Source: an uncultured Pseudomonadota bacterium
GTDB taxonomy: Bacteria; Pseudomonadota; Alphaproteobacteria; Rs-D84
Assembly (NCBI GenBank): GCA_946628805.1
Contig: CAMOXB010000006.1
Location: 1 to 5,595, forward strand
DNA length: 5,595 nt
Reading direction: 5' to 3'
In this document: one piece after another, positions 5,589-5,595 of the stretch
Numbering within the stretch: the first letter of the stretch is position 1
Layout: each line of letters opens with the position of its first letter
Program-made: the position numbers and the translations under genes
Notes under the pieces: model-generated
The model's database searches: none
What the model was told of the DNA's origin: nothing
What the model saw: only the letters and a program-made list of their open reading frames with translations

Positions 5589-5595
5589 TGTCCAA

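Noticed and set aside
1..5595. CRISPR array, tRNA, rRNA or insertion sequence
   Set aside because: No regularly spaced repeats, cloverleaf-like sequence, rRNA-like stretch or transposase with terminal inverted repeats was found.

Overview
The window is one arm of a T7-like (podovirus-type) virion gene cluster, probably a prophage or prophage remnant. It lies next to an unrelated gene on the opposite strand. The sequence is AT-rich. Seven consecutive genes on the minus strand run from right to left. The closest family resemblances I recognise, especially the capsid, the small head-associated protein and the short internal-virion-like protein, are to phages and prophages of Alphaproteobacteria. 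That host assignment is an inference from remembered families, not something the window proves.

Layout in transcription order, right to left. Positions 5464-5595 form a leader with a weak candidate promoter and two short hairpins. Then come the major capsid protein (4636-5463) and a small conserved head-associated protein (4383-4613). A strong intrinsic terminator follows (4333-4360), then a tail tubular protein A-like adaptor (3796-4314) and a tail tubular protein B-like nozzle protein (2065-3777). Next are a 115-residue protein resembling a T7 gp14-type internal virion protein (1701-2048), a short protein with a T7 tail-fibre N-terminal domain (1142-1690), and a large-terminase ATPase domain (565-1200). 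This is the T7 order 10 - terminator - 11 - 12 - (internal virion proteins) - 17 - 19, in a compact form. Gaps between genes are short (10-22 nt, apart from 68 nt at the terminator), most starts have a good Shine-Dalgarno sequence, and none of the head or tail frames is broken.

The left end is the unusual part. The terminase keeps Walker A, Walker B and the coupling motif but stops just after the coupling motif, so the whole nuclease domain is absent. One base beyond its stop codon is the stop codon of a plus-strand gene (3-563, its 5' end outside the window) that has no recognisable phage character. The simplest reading is a deletion or prophage-boundary junction near position 564 that removed the nuclease. 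A split terminase or a domesticated particle that no longer cuts DNA is less likely but more interesting.

Together, the genes would build the shell (capsid plus small head protein), the head-to-tail adaptor and nozzle, an ejected internal component and the fibre-attachment adaptor. Portal, scaffold, small terminase and lysis genes are not in this window. No RNA genes, CRISPR arrays or insertion sequences were seen, and no stretch longer than 300 bases lacks a gene.
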